Below are positions 8,189 to 16,796 of a DNA stretch of 64,000 bases, one piece after another. The DNA is from Streptococcus minor DSM 17118. Its GTDB lineage: Bacteria; Bacillota; Bacilli; Lactobacillales; Streptococcaceae. A model generated the notes under the pieces. That model did no database searches. It was not told the origin of the DNA and was given only the letters and a program-made list of their open reading frames with translations. The stretch covers positions 496,001 to 560,000 of the forward strand of contig NZ_AQYB01000033.1 of NCBI RefSeq assembly GCF_000377005.1. Reading direction: 5' to 3'. Within the stretch, counting starts at the first letter, position 1; each line of letters begins with the position of its first letter. The translations under genes were made by a program, and so were the position numbers.

Positions 8189-8219
8189 CAAAAAAATCAG
8201 CAGGAAAAATCTGCTGATT
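8189..8219 (-). terminator. Terminator of metG
   Basis: A 9-bp stem AATCAGCAG / CTGCTGATT (8195-8203, 8211-8219) with a 7-nt loop, ending on the minus strand in a run of T. It lies 15 nt behind the metG stop. Confidence 0.88.
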
Positions 8220-8233
8220 CTAATCTAATTCTA

Positions 8234-10237
8234 TTAGCCAATCTGACTGCCATTTGGTACAGAAGGGTCAACTGTTAAAAGAGTTAAGTTTCCTTGGTGT
8301 TCTGCTGAGAGAATCATACCCTGACTAAGCAAGCCCATCATCTTGCGGGGTTTGAGGTTTGCCACGATTTGAACTTTGAGCCCGACCAATTCCTGCTCGT
8401 TTGGATAATAGTTGGCAATACCAGAGAGGATTTGACGGTCCTTTCCATCACCAGCATCCAGTCGGAACTGGAGCAACTTATCAGACCCCTCTACCTTTTT
8501 AACTGCCTTCACTTCTGCCACACGGATTTCTACAGCATCAAAGGCTTCAAATTTGATAGCTGCCTTTTCATTTTTGAGTTCAACGTCAGCAGGATTCCAT
8601 TCTTTTTCTTCCTCTTGGGAAAGAGCCACATGACCACCCATTTGGTCTTTTATATAGGTGATTTCCTCTTCCATATCTAAACGTGGGAAGATAGGGGTAC
8701 CTTTTTCCACAACCTTCAAACCAGTTGGCAATGCAGCAAAGTTCAAGCCCTCCAGAGAAGAGACCTTTTCCATGCCCAATTGCGCCATGATGGCATCTGA
8801 AGTAGTCATCATGAACGGTTGGATGAGATGAGCTACTACACGCAAACCTGCAGCCAAGTGTGCCATCACAGCTGCTAACTTGTCTCGGTCTCCTTCTTCT
8901 TTTGCCAAAATCCAAGGTGCTGTTTCATCAATGTACTTGTTGGTACGAGAAATAATGTTCCAGACTGATTCTAGCGCTCGTGGATAATCCACCGCCTCCA
9001 TCTGCTTCTGGTACTCAGCAATATTTTTAGCAACTACCTCGGCCAAGTCTGCATCAAAATCAGTTGCTTGAGCAAAAGTTGGTACTTGACCTCCAAAGTA
9101 CTTATTGATCATGGCAACGGTACGATTGAGGAGATTGCCAAGGTCATTGGCCAATTCATAGTTGATACGGCCTACATAGTCTTCTGGTGTAAAGGTCCCG
9201 TCAGAACCCACTGGAAGACTACGCATGAGATAGTAGCGAAGCGGATCCAATCCAAAGCGCTCCACCAGCATTTCTGGATAGACCACATTGCCCTTAGATT
9301 TGGACATCTTACCGTCTTTCATGACAAACCAACCATGAGCAATAAGGCGGTCTGGCAACTTCATATCCAGCATCATGAGCATGATTGGCCAGTAGATGGA
9401 GTGGAAACGCAGAATGTCTTTTCCTACCATGTGAAAGACTGTTCCGTTCCAGAATGTATCATAATTGGCATGGTCTTCTTGACCGTAGCCAAGTGCTGTT
9501 GCATAATTGAGAAGAGCATCAATCCAGACATAGATAACGTGCTTAGGGTTGGATGGTACTGGTACTCCCCATGTAAAGGAAGTCCGTGAAACAGCCAAAT
9601 CCTCCAAGCCAGGTTCGATAAAGTTTCTCATAATTTCATTCATTCGACCATCTGGCTGGATAAAATCAGGATGCGCCTTGAAAAAGTCCACCAGCTTGTC
9701 CTGGTATTTGCTAAGGCGAAGGAAGTAGGATTCTTCTGATACCCAGGCAACCTCATGACCGCTCGGAGCGATACCACCTGTTACCTTGCCGTTTTCATCT
9801 CGGAAGACTTCTTCAAGCTGGCTCTCTGTGAAAAATTCCTCATCCGAAACCGAGTACCAACCAGAATATTCTCCCAGGTAAATATCATCCTGAGCCAGCA
9901 ATTTTTCAAAAACTGCTGCAACGACTTCTTCATGGTAAGCATCGGTCGTCCGGATAAATTTGTCATAGGAAATATCCAGCAGTTGCCAGAGTTCCTTAAC
10001 CCCAACTGCCATCCCATCGACATAGGCTTGTGGCGTCAAACCAGCTTCCTTGGCCTTGGTTTCAATCTTTTGACCATGCTCATCAAGACCAGTCAGATAA
10101 TACACTTCATGCCCCATCAGTCGCTTGTAGCGGGCCAGTACATCACAGGCAATAGTCGTGTAAGCAGAACCGATATGGAGTTTACCAGATGGATAATAAA
10201 TCGGGGTGGTAATGTAAAAGGGTTGTTTCTTTGTCAT
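8234..10237 (-). CDS. metG: Methionyl-tRNA synthetase
   Basis: Charges both initiator and elongator tRNA-Met. The 667-residue class Ia enzyme shows [17 protein letters not shown] with the HIGH-type HIGS near residue 19, KMSKSKGN (KMSKS) near residue 300, and an anticodon-binding helical domain. A C-terminal OB-fold tRNA-binding domain ([28 protein letters not shown]) fits the long streptococcal form. The zinc knuckle is not obvious: the usual cysteines of the four-Cys form are absent in the CP region, as in the one-knuckle or zinc-free forms. The ATG at 10237 has AAAGGAAATAG before it; the longer frame to 10312 crosses a terminator. An extended -10 TGGTATAAT at about 10284-10292 may be the promoter. 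Confidence 0.96.
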   Translation of the reverse strand: MTKKQPFYITTPIYYPSGKLHIGSAYTTIACDVLARYKRLMGHEVYYLTGLDEHGQKIETKAKEAGLTPQAYVDGMAVGVKELWQLLDISYDKFIRTTDAYHEEVVAAVFEKLLAQDDIYLGEYSGWYSVSDEEFFTESQLEEVFRDENGKVTGGIAPSGHEVAWVSEESYFLRLSKYQDKLVDFFKAHPDFIQPDGRMNEIMRNFIEPGLEDLAVSRTSFTWGVPVPSNPKHVIYVWIDALLNYATALGYGQEDHANYDTFWNGTVFHMVGKDILRFHSIYWPIMLMMLDMKLPDRLIAHGWFVMKDGKMSKSKGNVVYPEMLVERFGLDPLRYYLMRSLPVGSDGTFTPEDYVGRINYELANDLGNLLNRTVAMINKYFGGQVPTFAQATDFDADLAEVVAKNIAEYQKQMEAVDYPRALESVWNIISRTNKYIDETAPWILAKEEGDRDKLAAVMAHLAAGLRVVAHLIQPFMMTTSDAIMAQLGMEKVSSLEGLNFAALPTGLKVVEKGTPIFPRLDMEEEITYIKDQMGGHVALSQEEEKEWNPADVELKNEKAAIKFEAFDAVEIRVAEVKAVKKVEGSDKLLQFRLDAGDGKDRQILSGIANYYPNEQELVGLKVQIVANLKPRKMMGLLSQGMILSAEHQGNLTLLTVDPSVPNGSQIG

Positions 10238-10286
10238 TCTATTTCCTTTCCGCGCTAATGGAACGCGTTTTTGATAACAGTTTATT

Positions 10287-10324
10287 ATACCAAAAAAACA
10301 TGCTTGGCGCATGTTTTTTGGTAT
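10287..10324 (-). terminator. Terminator behind the flavin-reductase-like gene
   Basis: A long near-perfect hairpin (arms ATACCAAAAAACATGC and its complement, one-base A-run difference) lies between the gene ending at 10351 and metG. On the minus strand its far arm ends in seven T and runs directly into TATAAT, so the metG promoter is built on the terminator. Confidence 0.75.
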
Positions 10325-10350
10325 TCAGCTTTCAATGGAGGTTTCAAGTA

Positions 10351-11073
10351 TCATGACAGGCCCCTAAACACCTCAACTTGAATTCGACTGCTGTCTATTC
10401 CCTTGGCTGAAAGAAAGACTTTCAAGCCTTCCACATCATCGGGCTGTCCGGCCAGAAGGTAAGTGGCTTGAGTCCCATAATGGTCAATAGCTTGCGCTAA
10501 CTGTTCTTGGCTTTGGGAAAAGCTGGCGCTAGTTTGGTAAGTCAGCAGCTCTTGGTTAGCAACCAGCTCTGCCAGTTCCCCATCAAAAACCAGCACCCCT
10601 TTATCTAGGTGACTGAGGACAAGCTCGCGCTTACCAGCCCATTCTGTGATAATGGGGCGTATAGCAGCGATGCCAACATCAGAGGAAAAGCAGACCAGCG
10701 GACTAGCATCCTCTTTCACTTTTAAGGTTGAGGACAGCCAGCTCATCTGGATTTTCTCCCCCTTATGCAAAGAAGTCAGGGCTTTCTTGAAAGCACTGCC
10801 GCTAGTGTGAGTGAGAATCAACATTTCATTCTCATCAGGCGTTGAGGCGATGGTCAGCCAGCGGCTCTCCTTGCTGTCAGGCAAGGTAAACTTGGCATAG
10901 GAACCTGGATCCCAGACCAGATTTTCAGGTTTTGTCAGGTGAATGAGAAAAAGGTCGTCAATCAGATTCTCAATGGATTTGACCGACAAATCAAGGCTTC
11001 GGTCAAGATAGGCATAGACTCCCCAGCAGGCAAAAAGCCCCACTGCAAGAATGGATAGAATAAGGATGAGCAT
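10351..11073 (-). CDS. Membrane-anchored ferredoxin-NADP+ reductase-like flavoprotein
   Basis: A 240-residue protein with one N-terminal transmembrane helix (residues 1-22, ILILSILAVGLFACWGVYAY) and a cytoplasmic domain resembling the FAD/NAD(P)-binding module of ferredoxin reductases. The segment GSYAKFTLPDSKESRWLTIAS matches the FAD-binding R-x-Y-[ST] block in a degenerate form. The segment near the C-terminus, YLLAGQPDDVEGLKVFLSAKGIDSSRIQVEVF, matches the NAD-binding/C-terminal block. It lacks any iron-sulfur cysteines. It is co-transcribed with the membrane protein upstream under a TetR site, so the pair probably forms a membrane redox unit; that role is inference. Good AAAGGAGAC site at the ATG. 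Confidence 0.75.
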   Translation of the reverse strand: MLILILSILAVGLFACWGVYAYLDRSLDLSVKSIENLIDDLFLIHLTKPENLVWDPGSYAKFTLPDSKESRWLTIASTPDENEMLILTHTSGSAFKKALTSLHKGEKIQMSWLSSTLKVKEDASPLVCFSSDVGIAAIRPIITEWAGKRELVLSHLDKGVLVFDGELAELVANQELLTYQTSASFSQSQEQLAQAIDHYGTQATYLLAGQPDDVEGLKVFLSAKGIDSSRIQVEVFRGLS

Positions 11074-11093
11074 AACTGTCTCCTTTCGTCACT

Positions 11094-11441
11094 CTAGCGC
11101 CAAAACTTTAGGCTCAGCCATAGCGCAAGCCCAAGGACTGGCACAAAACCAATCAGCTTGATCATCAGGTCCGTGTCAGGCAGGCTGTAAATGTAGAGCA
11201 TGGTCGCCACCGCTGCTAGCCAAATTCCTACAATCTGCACGATAGCGGGCAGGCCAGTCACCATACAAAGTCCCATGGCCACTAAGAACAAGCCGCCAGT
11301 CGCAAATGTCATAAAATCAGGGCTCAGCAAATGGACAGGATATAAGTTCATTCCCCAAATTACCACTAAGATTCCTGTAACTGCAAGCGCCATTCCGGCA
11401 ATCGTTAATCCACTCATTTGATGTCCTTTCTGTGTGTTCAT
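11094..11441 (-). CDS. Small membrane protein, TetR-controlled
   Basis: A 115-residue protein made almost wholly of four hydrophobic segments (about residues 10-30, 43-62, 64-85, 92-112). No family recognised. The ATG at 11441 has GGAG 7 nt upstream. It is first in a two-gene transcript with the flavin-reductase-like gene 20 nt downstream, and follows a promoter covered by a TetR-type operator. A role as the membrane partner of the reductase, or as a stress-induced membrane protein, is possible but not shown. Confidence 0.75.
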   Translation of the reverse strand: MNTQKGHQMSGLTIAGMALAVTGILVVIWGMNLYPVHLLSPDFMTFATGGLFLVAMGLCMVTGLPAIVQIVGIWLAAVATMLYIYSLPDTDLMIKLIGFVPVLGLALWLSLKFWR

Positions 11442-11452
11442 AATCGTTCTCC

Positions 11453-11492
11453 TTTATTATATTTTGAATGAATATAATTTGTAATTCATTCA
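11453..11492 (-). promoter_or_regulatory. TetR-type operator and promoter of the membrane protein/reductase pair
   Basis: TGAATGAA-N12-TTCATTCA (11465-11492) is a perfect dyad. It overlaps the promoter TTACAA-17-TATAAT on the minus strand. The same dyad with the same spacing stands at the tetR promoter. Confidence 0.82.
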
Positions 11493-11524
11493 TTTTTGCT
11501 TAAAAAATAAAGAATAAAGCTTCT

Positions 11525-12094
11525 TTATTTAAAAATTCCTTTGACAAAGTTGGTCGCCAGAGTCTCAATGGTCTGGCCAATGGCCGGAAAATCATTTTCC
11601 GTGATGCGCATATCCATGTAATAGAATAGTTGGTAAACCTGCAGGATTTCCTGGATTTTTTCTTGGGAAAAGCCTTCAGCCAGCATACGCTCTGTAAAAT
11701 GCTGGATCAAAAACTGATGAAAGGTGTTCTCCTTCTTGCCGTTTTCGGAGGTATAATAGGTACGTAGATAGCCCGAGATGGATGGGTTGTACCATTCCGA
11801 CAGGATTTTATTGGGGGAAATCAGCCTCCTAGACCAGGCAAAGAGCTGCGTCACTAGGTCAACGGCTTCCCCCTGCCAATCGATCTCCTCCATCATCTTC
11901 TGGCGAGTCCGCTTGTTCTCCTCTATGTAAACATCCAGAAAAATGGCTTCCTTGGAATCATAGTAGTTATAAAAAGAACCAACGGCCACCTTGGCCTGCC
12001 GAGCAATTTCAGAAATCCCTGTTGCCTTGTAACCCTTTTGACCAAAAATATCCAGGGCTGCGGCTTTGAGAGCTGCTTTCTTATCTTCTGTCAT
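11525..12094 (-). CDS. TetR/AcrR family transcription regulator
   Basis: A 189-residue regulator. The N-terminal TetR HTH is clear: AALKAAALDIFGQKGYKATGISEIARQAKVAVGSFYNYYDSKEAIFLDVY (about residues 6-55). The C-terminal ligand and dimerisation part (residues 60-189) is aromatic-rich and of unknown ligand. Both its own promoter and that of the membrane protein/reductase pair downstream carry the same dyad, so it probably represses itself and that pair. The ATG at 12094 has an AAAGGAGAATCC site. Single transcription unit or read-through into the pair is possible, since no clear terminator separates them. Confidence 0.9.
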   Translation of the reverse strand: MTEDKKAALKAAALDIFGQKGYKATGISEIARQAKVAVGSFYNYYDSKEAIFLDVYIEENKRTRQKMMEEIDWQGEAVDLVTQLFAWSRRLISPNKILSEWYNPSISGYLRTYYTSENGKKENTFHQFLIQHFTERMLAEGFSQEKIQEILQVYQLFYYMDMRITENDFPAIGQTIETLATNFVKGIFK

Positions 12095-12118
12095 TGGATT
12101 CTCCTTTCTTTTTGATAG

Positions 12119-12176
12119 TGAATGAATATAGTATTTTATTCATTCAGATTGTAGCGCTTTTGAAATCCGATGTCAA
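12119..12176 (-). promoter_or_regulatory. tetR promoter with TetR-type operator
   Basis: TTGACA (12171-12176) and TACAAT (12148-12153) are 17 nt apart. The dyad TGAATGAA-N12-TTCATTCA (12119-12146) begins right behind the -10, over the start of transcription, which is a typical autorepression site. Confidence 0.85.
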
Positions 12177-12273
12177 GTATTTTCTCAAAATTAGATTTCT
12201 TCCCTTCATTTTTCCTTGGTCTCAAAGTTTGTGGTATACTAGCATGTAACGATTTGAAAGAAAGAGGTGCCCG

Positions 12274-12867
12274 ATGTTTACAAAGAAAAATATCTTGATT
12301 CATCTGTTTTTCCTGACCATTTCCGCTGGCTTGTACTACTATAACTTGAGACAGCCCGATTTGGTTTGGAACATGTTTTTGGCCTTGGTAGCCTTAGATT
12401 TCGCAATCTTGGTCCGCTCTAGTAAAAATTGGACTATCAAAATCTTAGCTGGCTTACTTTGGCTCTTCTTTTATCCCAATACCTTTTACATGGTGACAGA
12501 TATTGTCCATATGCACTTTACCAGCACCGTTCTCTGGGAGCGCGAAAGTATGATTCTCTTCATGCTTTATGTTCCTAGCATTTTCTTCGGAGTTATGGCT
12601 GGTGTGGAGAGTCTACGTCAAATTTTTGCAGGTTTTGACATTAAGCCGTATTGGTTAAGACTCTTCATCATTAGTGGCTTATCCTTACTCTCTAGTTTTG
12701 CCATCCATATCGGTCGCTACGCCAGACTCAACTCCTGGGATATTTTCACCAGACCCATGGTCGTCATCCAAGAAATGTTGGAGGTCATCTCTTGGTCAGC
12801 CCTGCCCTTTATCCTAGGCTTCACCTTTATCCAGATTATGGTCTTGGTTTTTTCAGAAGAAGAATAA
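12274..12867 (+). CDS. DUF1361 family integral membrane protein
   Basis: A 197-residue protein with about six transmembrane segments and the conserved core of the DUF1361 family: WLFFYPNTFYMVTDIVH, then SIFFGVMAGVESL and LSLLSSFAIHIGRYARLNSWDIFTRP. The family has no established function. The ATG at 12274 has AGAGGTG 5 nt upstream. An extended -10 (TGGTATACT, about 12232-12240) precedes it, so it is transcribed alone, divergent from tetR, and closed by a strong terminator. Confidence 0.85.
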   Translation: MFTKKNILIHLFFLTISAGLYYYNLRQPDLVWNMFLALVALDFAILVRSSKNWTIKILAGLLWLFFYPNTFYMVTDIVHMHFTSTVLWERESMILFMLYVPSIFFGVMAGVESLRQIFAGFDIKPYWLRLFIISGLSLLSSFAIHIGRYARLNSWDIFTRPMVVIQEMLEVISWSALPFILGFTFIQIMVLVFSEEE

Positions 12868-12872
12868 AAAAT

Positions 12873-12903
12873 AAGGAAACAGTTTCAAGGCTGTTTCCTT
12901 TTT
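12873..12903 (+). terminator. Terminator of the DUF1361 gene
   Basis: Stem AAGGAAACAG / CTGTTTCCTT (12873-12882, 12891-12900) with an 8-nt loop and a T-run. Confidence 0.9.
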
Positions 12904-12928
12904 GCTTGCAATGCAAACATTCCTATCG

Positions 12929-13042
12929 GACAAGTTTCAGTAATTCCTCTTCTAGGTCAATCTGATAGAGAGCACCATCGTAAATGTTTCCCAATATCTT
13001 CTCAACTGCCACCTCATTGCCTGTACGGACTACCCTAATTTA
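12929..13042 (-). pseudogene. Possible 3' remnant of a lost gene
   Basis: On the minus strand, about 37 codons read VVRTGNEVAVEKILGNIYDG and on to a hydrophilic end (DLEEELLKLVR) with a normal-looking stop. An in-frame stop lies a few codons upstream and there is no start or ribosome-binding site. The charged, helical composition is protein-like, not random AT-rich spacer. I cannot name the parent family. It occupies the 288-nt gap between the DUF1361 gene and the ABC/two-component module. Confidence 0.35.
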
Positions 13043-13060
13043 TACAACATACATACAAAA

Positions 13061-13124
13061 TGACAAATGTCACGCTATGTCATGACATTCTGGGCTAATG
13101 CTTTTTGAGCGCTTTCTGTATAAT
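13061..13124 (+). promoter_or_regulatory. Activator-type promoter of the ABC/two-component module
   Basis: Two palindromes, TGACA-AA-TGTCA (13061-13072) and ATGTCATGACAT (13077-13088), lie upstream of TATAAT (13119-13124), which has no -35 at the right distance. NarL/LuxR-type response regulators commonly bind such TGACA-TGTCA dyads. With the regulator gene at the end of this operon, autoactivation is the simplest reading. Confidence 0.7.
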
Positions 13125-13155
13125 GAATGCAGAAATAAAGAAATGGAGAAACTGT

Positions 13156-13341
13156 ATGAAAAAAGCACTCACATCTGGAATCATGAGCTTCGTCTTCATC
13201 TACGCTACTTGTATCCTCTTTGGTCCTGCCAGTCAGAATCTAGCAACTACAAGCTTCCAATACCTCTCTTGGTCATTGCCAGCCAGTGTCATCATTGGTA
13301 TCTTGACCTATAGGGAGATTTGCAAAGATACCACTCGTTAA
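13156..13341 (+). CDS. Small membrane protein heading the ABC/two-component operon
   Basis: A 61-residue protein with two hydrophobic segments (about residues 5-22 and 36-54) and short charged ends. No family recognised. The ATG at 13156 follows TGGAGAAACTGT (GGAG, 7 nt). It is 15 nt ahead of the ABC ATPase and under the same promoter. It could be a regulatory or accessory subunit of the transporter or sensor; that is inference from position. Confidence 0.7.
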   Translation: MKKALTSGIMSFVFIYATCILFGPASQNLATTSFQYLSWSLPASVIIGILTYREICKDTTR

Positions 13342-13356
13342 GAAAGGAGTCACACC

Positions 13357-14253
13357 ATGACCAAAGTGATTGAAGTTAAGAACCTCAGTAAGCATTTCAA
13401 GGATAAAAAAGCCTTGTCTGGCATATCCTTTGAGGTCTATCAGGGAGACTGTCTGGCCTTGATTGGACCAAATGGTTCGGGAAAAACAACCCTCTTTAAC
13501 TGCCTGTTGGGTGACTACCATCCCAGTACTGGGGATATTGCCCTACTAGGTATGGAGGCACGCTCGGCAGAACTCAAGAAAAAGGTAGGCATACTCTTTC
13601 AGGAAAATGTGACCGAGCAAAAAATGAAGGTCAAGGAACTCTTGGATTTTCAGAAGGCCATCTATCCCAACCCCTTGACTGACCAGCAAATTGATAATCT
13701 CCTGCAATTTAGTGACCAGCAGAAAAACCAATTTGCAGAAAAATTGTCAGGTGGCCAACGCCGTCTCTTGGCCTTTGTGCAAGTCTTGATTGGGCAACCA
13801 GATATTATTTTCCTTGATGAGCCGACTGCTGGAATGGACACATCCACTCGGATTCGTTTCTGGGAAATTGTCGGGGATTTAAAAAAGGCTGGTAAAACTA
13901 TTATCTACTCTAGCCACTATATCGAGGAAGTCGAGCATACAGCTGATCGGATTTTAGTCCTCCACCAAGGACAGCTTTTGCGGGACACTACTCCTTACCT
14001 TATGCGATCCGAGGAAAAGGTTAAGGTCTTTACCTTGCCAGTGGATTACTTGCCTTTCTTTGAAGACCTAGAAATCGAAAATTTGCAAAGCAAGGCAGAT
14101 ACAGTTTCCTTTAGCAGCAAAAAACCACAGATGATTTGGGACTTGTTAGTAGAAGCCCATTGTCCGATCGAAGATATTGAGATGACCAATCGGACGCTCT
14201 TGGATACTATTTTTGAAAATGAAAAAGAGATGGAAAACAGTAATGCTACTTGA
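13357..14253 (+). CDS. ABC transporter ATP-binding protein
   Basis: A 298-residue ATPase of the ABC-2/CcmA-type. Walker A GPNGSGKTT (about residue 35), Q-loop in GILFQENV, signature LSGGQRRLLAF, Walker B IIFLDEPTAGMD and the switch His in YSSHYIEE are all present. The C-terminal extension of about 80 residues is typical of ATPases that pair with an ABC-2 permease for export of drugs, lantibiotics or lipids. The partner permease, sensor kinase and regulator follow, a layout like pneumococcal TCS11 and its ABC genes as I recall it. Substrate unknown; drug or envelope-stress export is likely. AAAGGAGTC site at the ATG. Confidence 0.9.
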   Translation: MTKVIEVKNLSKHFKDKKALSGISFEVYQGDCLALIGPNGSGKTTLFNCLLGDYHPSTGDIALLGMEARSAELKKKVGILFQENVTEQKMKVKELLDFQKAIYPNPLTDQQIDNLLQFSDQQKNQFAEKLSGGQRRLLAFVQVLIGQPDIIFLDEPTAGMDTSTRIRFWEIVGDLKKAGKTIIYSSHYIEEVEHTADRILVLHQGQLLRDTTPYLMRSEEKVKVFTLPVDYLPFFEDLEIENLQSKADTVSFSSKKPQMIWDLLVEAHCPIEDIEMTNRTLLDTIFENEKEMENSNAT

Positions 14254-14319
14254 AAAAATAAAGCAACCTAGTTGCTTCATTCCTTTTCCACATTCACTTC
14301 ATCATAAAGGAGACCTATC

Positions 14320-15066
14320 ATGAAAACATTTCAAGCGATTTTGAAACAAGAGTACTTAATCAACAAGCGGTCAATTTCCAATTTACTGATGGCCATCGGT
14401 ATGCCTGTTGCTTTTTTCTTACTCTTCACTACTATCTGGGCCAGTGATGAAACCATGCCTGCCGAAGTGGCCAAAATCTGGATTCGTCAGTATATGATGC
14501 AGATGACAGCCTTTTCTAGTCTCAGTTTTGCTTTCTTCTCTCTACCATTTGCCTTTCAAGAAGACAGGAATGGCAATCGCCTGCGGACCATTCAACACAG
14601 TCCCATCCCTATCTGGCAGTACTATGTCAGCAAAATTCTCGGCATTTTGGTCCACTTTCTTCTGGCCATCTTAGTTGTTTTTGCTGTTGGGTATTTCCTA
14701 AAAGGAGTGGAAATGCCTGCTGCTGACTGGTTGATAAGTGGATTCATCTTATTTGCTGGTGCTATCTGCTTCATGCCTTTTGGCGCCCTCTTTGCCCATA
14801 TTAAATCAAGTCAGACCCTTTCCGTTATTGCCAATATTTTTTATATGGGAATGGCTGTGTTAGGTGGGCTTTGGATGCCAGTTCAAACCTTTCCTGATAT
14901 CATGCAAAAAATAGCCAAGCTAACTCCAACTTATCATTTCAACAACCTTTTAATTTCTTATTTTGAAAAGGATTTTTCCAGCCAATCCCTGCTAATTCTT
15001 CTCGGATATGCTATCATAGTTTTAGTAATAGCTCTAGCAATCGGAAAAAAACTTGAGGTAAACTAA
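14320..15066 (+). CDS. ABC-2 type transporter permease
   Basis: A 248-residue membrane protein with six hydrophobic segments, the ABC-2 permease fold. Residues 85-100 include the family-typical EDRNGNRLRTIQHSPI coupling region, and VLGGLWMPVQTFP lies before the last segments. It pairs with the ATPase upstream, from which it is separated by 66 nt holding a weak hairpin (AAGCAA/TTGCTT). An AAAGGAGACC site precedes the ATG. Its stop overlaps the kinase start (TAATG), so translation is coupled. Confidence 0.9.
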   Translation: MKTFQAILKQEYLINKRSISNLLMAIGMPVAFFLLFTTIWASDETMPAEVAKIWIRQYMMQMTAFSSLSFAFFSLPFAFQEDRNGNRLRTIQHSPIPIWQYYVSKILGILVHFLLAILVVFAVGYFLKGVEMPAADWLISGFILFAGAICFMPFGALFAHIKSSQTLSVIANIFYMGMAVLGGLWMPVQTFPDIMQKIAKLTPTYHFNNLLISYFEKDFSSQSLLILLGYAIIVLVIALAIGKKLEVN

Positions 15067-16160
15067 TGTTTCGTGCTTTTCAAAAAACGGATCCTCTTTA
15101 TTATGTTGGTCTCGTCTTTATGGTGTTTCCTCTAGGTGGCGTGGCCTGGTTTGGCTATCCAACTTATAGCCTTCTACCTTCCTTTCTATTTGTCATAGCC
15201 TATATCGCTATCATTCACCTCAAGGAGAATTACCGTAAAACCATCGCTCTACTTTGGTTTTATCTGCTTTTTTACATCATCTGGATATCGACAACCATAG
15301 AAGGAAGTATGATGTGGTTCTTCTTTTATTTGGGAAATCTCGTGACCTACCGATTTGAAGATTCTAACAGAAGCTACCGCTTTATTTCTTTTCTAATCGG
15401 CTTATTTGGAACGGCTTCATTTGGCATTTTCTTTGTAGATATTCTGACAGTCAAGCTAATGAGTATTGTTATTTGCTTGTTTATCCTTGCTATGGTTTAT
15501 TTCCAGCGCAAATCCTTGATGGAGGACCGGATACAGCAGAAACTCTACCAACAAAATAAAACAATCAACCTGCTGGCTGCGGAAAATGAGCGCAATCGGA
15601 TTGGACGTGATTTGCATGATACGCTAGGACACACTTTTGCCATGATAACCCTAAAGACGGAATTGGCCCTCAAACAGTTGGACAAAGAAAATCTAACAGC
15701 CGTCCGAAAGGAACTGAACGAGCTCAATCAAATCAGTCAAAAATCCATGAAGGATGTTCGTCAACTAGTCAACAACCTCAAGTATCGAACGGTTACAGAA
15801 GAATTGGAAAATATCCGTGATATGTTTGCGTTATCCGATATTTTGTTAGAAATTGAAAACACCGTCAATACCGACCAACTATCTCCCGTCATCCAGTCCA
15901 GTATAACCATGATTCTACGAGAATTAACTACCAACATCATCAAGCATGCCAAGGCCAACTATTGCAAGATTAGCTTAAAACAGAATAACAAGATTACCAT
16001 CCTAGTCAGTGATAATGGCCAAGGATTTCCACCATTGACAGGTCAAGAACTACATTCCATCAAGGAACGGTTGCAGTTGGTGAAAGGCGAAGTGGACATC
16101 CTATCCCCAGCAAATCCGACAACCATTCGTGTTGTACTAAAAGAAGGAGAAATGCCATGA
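15066..16160 (+). CDS. Sensor histidine kinase, NarL/DesK type
   Basis: A 364-residue membrane kinase. Residues 1-150 hold about five or six transmembrane helices with no sizeable outside domain. Then comes a HisKA_3 dimerisation helix with the phospho-acceptor in [14 protein letters not shown] (about residue 185), and an HATPase domain with N-box [13 protein letters not shown] and G-box SDNGQGF. This is the DesK/LiaS/VraS-like class that senses the membrane or its lipids. The start overlaps the permease stop and the end overlaps the regulator start (ATGA), so all are one operon. The transporter may itself be the signal or the detoxifier. Confidence 0.92.
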   Translation: MFRAFQKTDPLYYVGLVFMVFPLGGVAWFGYPTYSLLPSFLFVIAYIAIIHLKENYRKTIALLWFYLLFYIIWISTTIEGSMMWFFFYLGNLVTYRFEDSNRSYRFISFLIGLFGTASFGIFFVDILTVKLMSIVICLFILAMVYFQRKSLMEDRIQQKLYQQNKTINLLAAENERNRIGRDLHDTLGHTFAMITLKTELALKQLDKENLTAVRKELNELNQISQKSMKDVRQLVNNLKYRTVTEELENIRDMFALSDILLEIENTVNTDQLSPVIQSSITMILRELTTNIIKHAKANYCKISLKQNNKITILVSDNGQGFPPLTGQELHSIKERLQLVKGEVDILSPANPTTIRVVLKEGEMP

Positions 16161-16756
16161 AATTATTAGTTGCTGAAGACCAATCCATGCTACGTGATGC
16201 CATGTGTCAACTCCTTCTCATGGAAGAGGACGTTGAGGAGATTTACCAGGCCAACAATGGGCAGGAAGCCATTGACCTCTTACAAGAAAAGGAGATTGAC
16301 GTGGCCATCCTAGATATCGAAATGCCTCAAAAAACTGGTCTAGATGTCCTAGAATGGGTACGCGCCCACCATCTAACAGTCAAGATTGTCATCGTGACCA
16401 CCTTTAAGAGACTTGGTTACTTCCAGCGAGCTGTCAAGTCTGGCGTAGATGCCTATGTCCTCAAAGATCGCTCCATCTCCGATCTCATGAGCACCATTCA
16501 TATAGTCCTTTCTGGTGGCAAGGAGTATTCGCCTGAGCTCATGGAAACAATCCTCGCTCACGAAAATCCTCTCAGCCCTCAGGAACAAAAAGTATTAGAA
16601 TTGATTGCACTTGGAAAAACCAGTAAGGAAATCGCTCAGCAGCTCTTCTTGTCCGATGGTACTGTGCGCAACTATACAACTTCCATCTTCAACAAGATCA
16701 ACGCCAACAACCGTGTCGAAGCCATTAACATTGCCCAAGAAAATGGATGGATTTAA
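16157..16756 (+). CDS. Response regulator, NarL/LuxR family
   Basis: A 199-residue regulator partnered with the kinase before it (4-bp overlap). The receiver domain has the acidic pair EDQ, the phospho-acceptor Asp in [10 protein letters not shown] (about residue 54), Thr in VIVTTFK and Lys in YVLKDRS. The LuxR-type HTH is at residues 140-195 ([22 protein letters not shown]...[13 protein letters not shown]). It probably binds the TGACA/TGTCA palindromes ahead of the operon and activates it. The operon ends in a strong terminator. Confidence 0.94.
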   Translation: MKLLVAEDQSMLRDAMCQLLLMEEDVEEIYQANNGQEAIDLLQEKEIDVAILDIEMPQKTGLDVLEWVRAHHLTVKIVIVTTFKRLGYFQRAVKSGVDAYVLKDRSISDLMSTIHIVLSGGKEYSPELMETILAHENPLSPQEQKVLELIALGKTSKEIAQQLFLSDGTVRNYTTSIFNKINANNRVEAINIAQENGWI

Positions 16757-16796
16757 AAACAAACTGGATTACTTAACACCCAGTTTGTTTTTCTTT
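16757..16796. terminator. Terminator between the response regulator and the 553-aa gene
   Basis: Stem AAACAAACTGG / CCAGTTTGTTT (16757-16767, 16780-16790) with a 12-nt loop, followed by T-run for the plus strand; the A-rich start also serves the convergent minus-strand gene ending at 16795. Confidence 0.88.

Noticed and set aside
9068..9589. 173-codon plus-strand frame
   Set aside because: Lies antisense inside metG, whose frame has full family motifs; the translation is Trp/His/Cys-rich and has no ribosome-binding site.
9755..10258. 167-codon plus-strand frame
   Set aside because: Antisense shadow of the metG N-terminal half and its upstream region.
14254..14319. Hairpin AAGCAA/TTGCTT between the ABC ATPase and permease genes
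   Set aside because: Short stem and no T-run; not called as a terminator.
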